Source: Chlorops oryzae
Lineage: Eukaryota; Arthropoda; Insecta; Diptera; Chloropidae
Direction: 5' to 3'
DNA: 64,000 nucleotides
Assembly (NCBI GenBank): GCA_020466095.1
Contig: CM035806.1
Coordinates: 98,897,090-98,961,089, forward strand
Below, one piece after another: positions 63,782-64,000 of the stretch; the stretch's first letter is position 1, and each line of letters begins with the position of its first letter. A program made the position numbers and the translations under genes. The notes beneath the pieces were generated by a model. The model searched no databases, was not told where the DNA came from, and saw only the letters and a program-made list of their open reading frames with translations.

Positions 63782-64000
63782 AAATATCTGAATATTGTTT
63801 TCGTGTTTAGAAAGCCAAAGCTCATAAGAAAAGTGCACTTAGATATCCTGGGAAAATAAAAAATATTTATTTCTAATCCAGTGTAGTTATTAGCGTAATT
63901 AGTGCTATAGCCATCGTAGCAATGTAATTTGATTGGAAGTGGTTTCTTCGCGATTAGAAAGCAGGCACTATACAAATGCATCGAAAGGACTATTGTTTTG

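Noticed and set aside
1..64000. tRNA, snRNA or microRNA genes
   Set aside because: No cloverleaf with A/B boxes or other known structural RNA was recognised by eye; long hairpins found are transposon palindromes. A covariance-model scan would be decisive.

Overview
This window is nuclear DNA of a higher dipteran fly, probably a tephritid-like species. The evidence is AT-rich DNA, fly-sized introns (about 55-90 bp where no transposon has landed), a yellow/MRJP gene, 28S-specific R1 and R2 retrotransposons, and very heavy MITE/hAT content. The exact species cannot be read from the sequence. Three real host genes are present, all transcribed from the minus strand. From high to low coordinates they are a hexokinase (3' three exons, 59459-60984; 5' part not found), a complete yellow-family gene (five coding exons, 45656-57701, 467 codons, most like yellow-h), and a fibulin-like extracellular matrix gene (ten exons, 6238-13314; signal-peptide exon not found). 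From memory, yellow-h and the fibulin-like gene CG31999 lie on the Drosophila dot chromosome (Muller F), which is the X of many other flies, so this may be X-linked DNA. That is inference.

Between and inside these genes nearly everything recognisable is mobile DNA, much of it nested. At 1-6.2 kb there are 8-bp-TSD MITEs 3' of the fibulin gene. At 6.2-13.3 kb the fibulin introns carry a P-like foldback MITE with a hAT MITE in its last bases, plus two further nested stacks. At 13.6-25.2 kb there are dispersed repeats, four copies of a TA-flanked MITE, a pogo-like MITE and a hAT inserted in an RTE-type LINE remnant. At 26.5-29.3 kb lies the 5' half of an R1-clade retrotransposon interrupted by a 1.27-kb hAT with 8-bp TSD. 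At 29.4-31.4 kb are a shrunken PIF/Harbinger element and a MADF remnant.

The most striking block is 32.2-40.5 kb (minus strand): an R2 element (R2-A, nearly intact) joined by its poly(A) to a second, decayed R2 (R2-B), whose poly(A) abuts exactly 74 bp of 28S rRNA gene, followed at the canonical R1 site by a 5'-truncated R1. This is a fossil of an R2+R1 double-inserted ribosomal repeat stranded outside recognisable rDNA. R2-B also carries a plausible HDV-like ribozyme. At 40.5-43.1 kb follows the 3' end of a BEL/Pao retrotransposon whose integrase is split by a MITE that itself contains another MITE.

The large yellow-h introns hold a purine tract of about 600 bp, a 234-bp MITE with perfect TSD, a satellite of about 155 bp per unit (at least 16 visible copies, with a 100-N assembly gap), a 472-bp hAT keeping only its dimerisation tail, and a 929-bp element with internal tandem repeats. 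Upstream of yellow-h two unrelated MITEs sit side by side separated by a shared 8-bp target. I found no rRNA gene beyond the 28S scraps, no tRNA, and no CRISPR.
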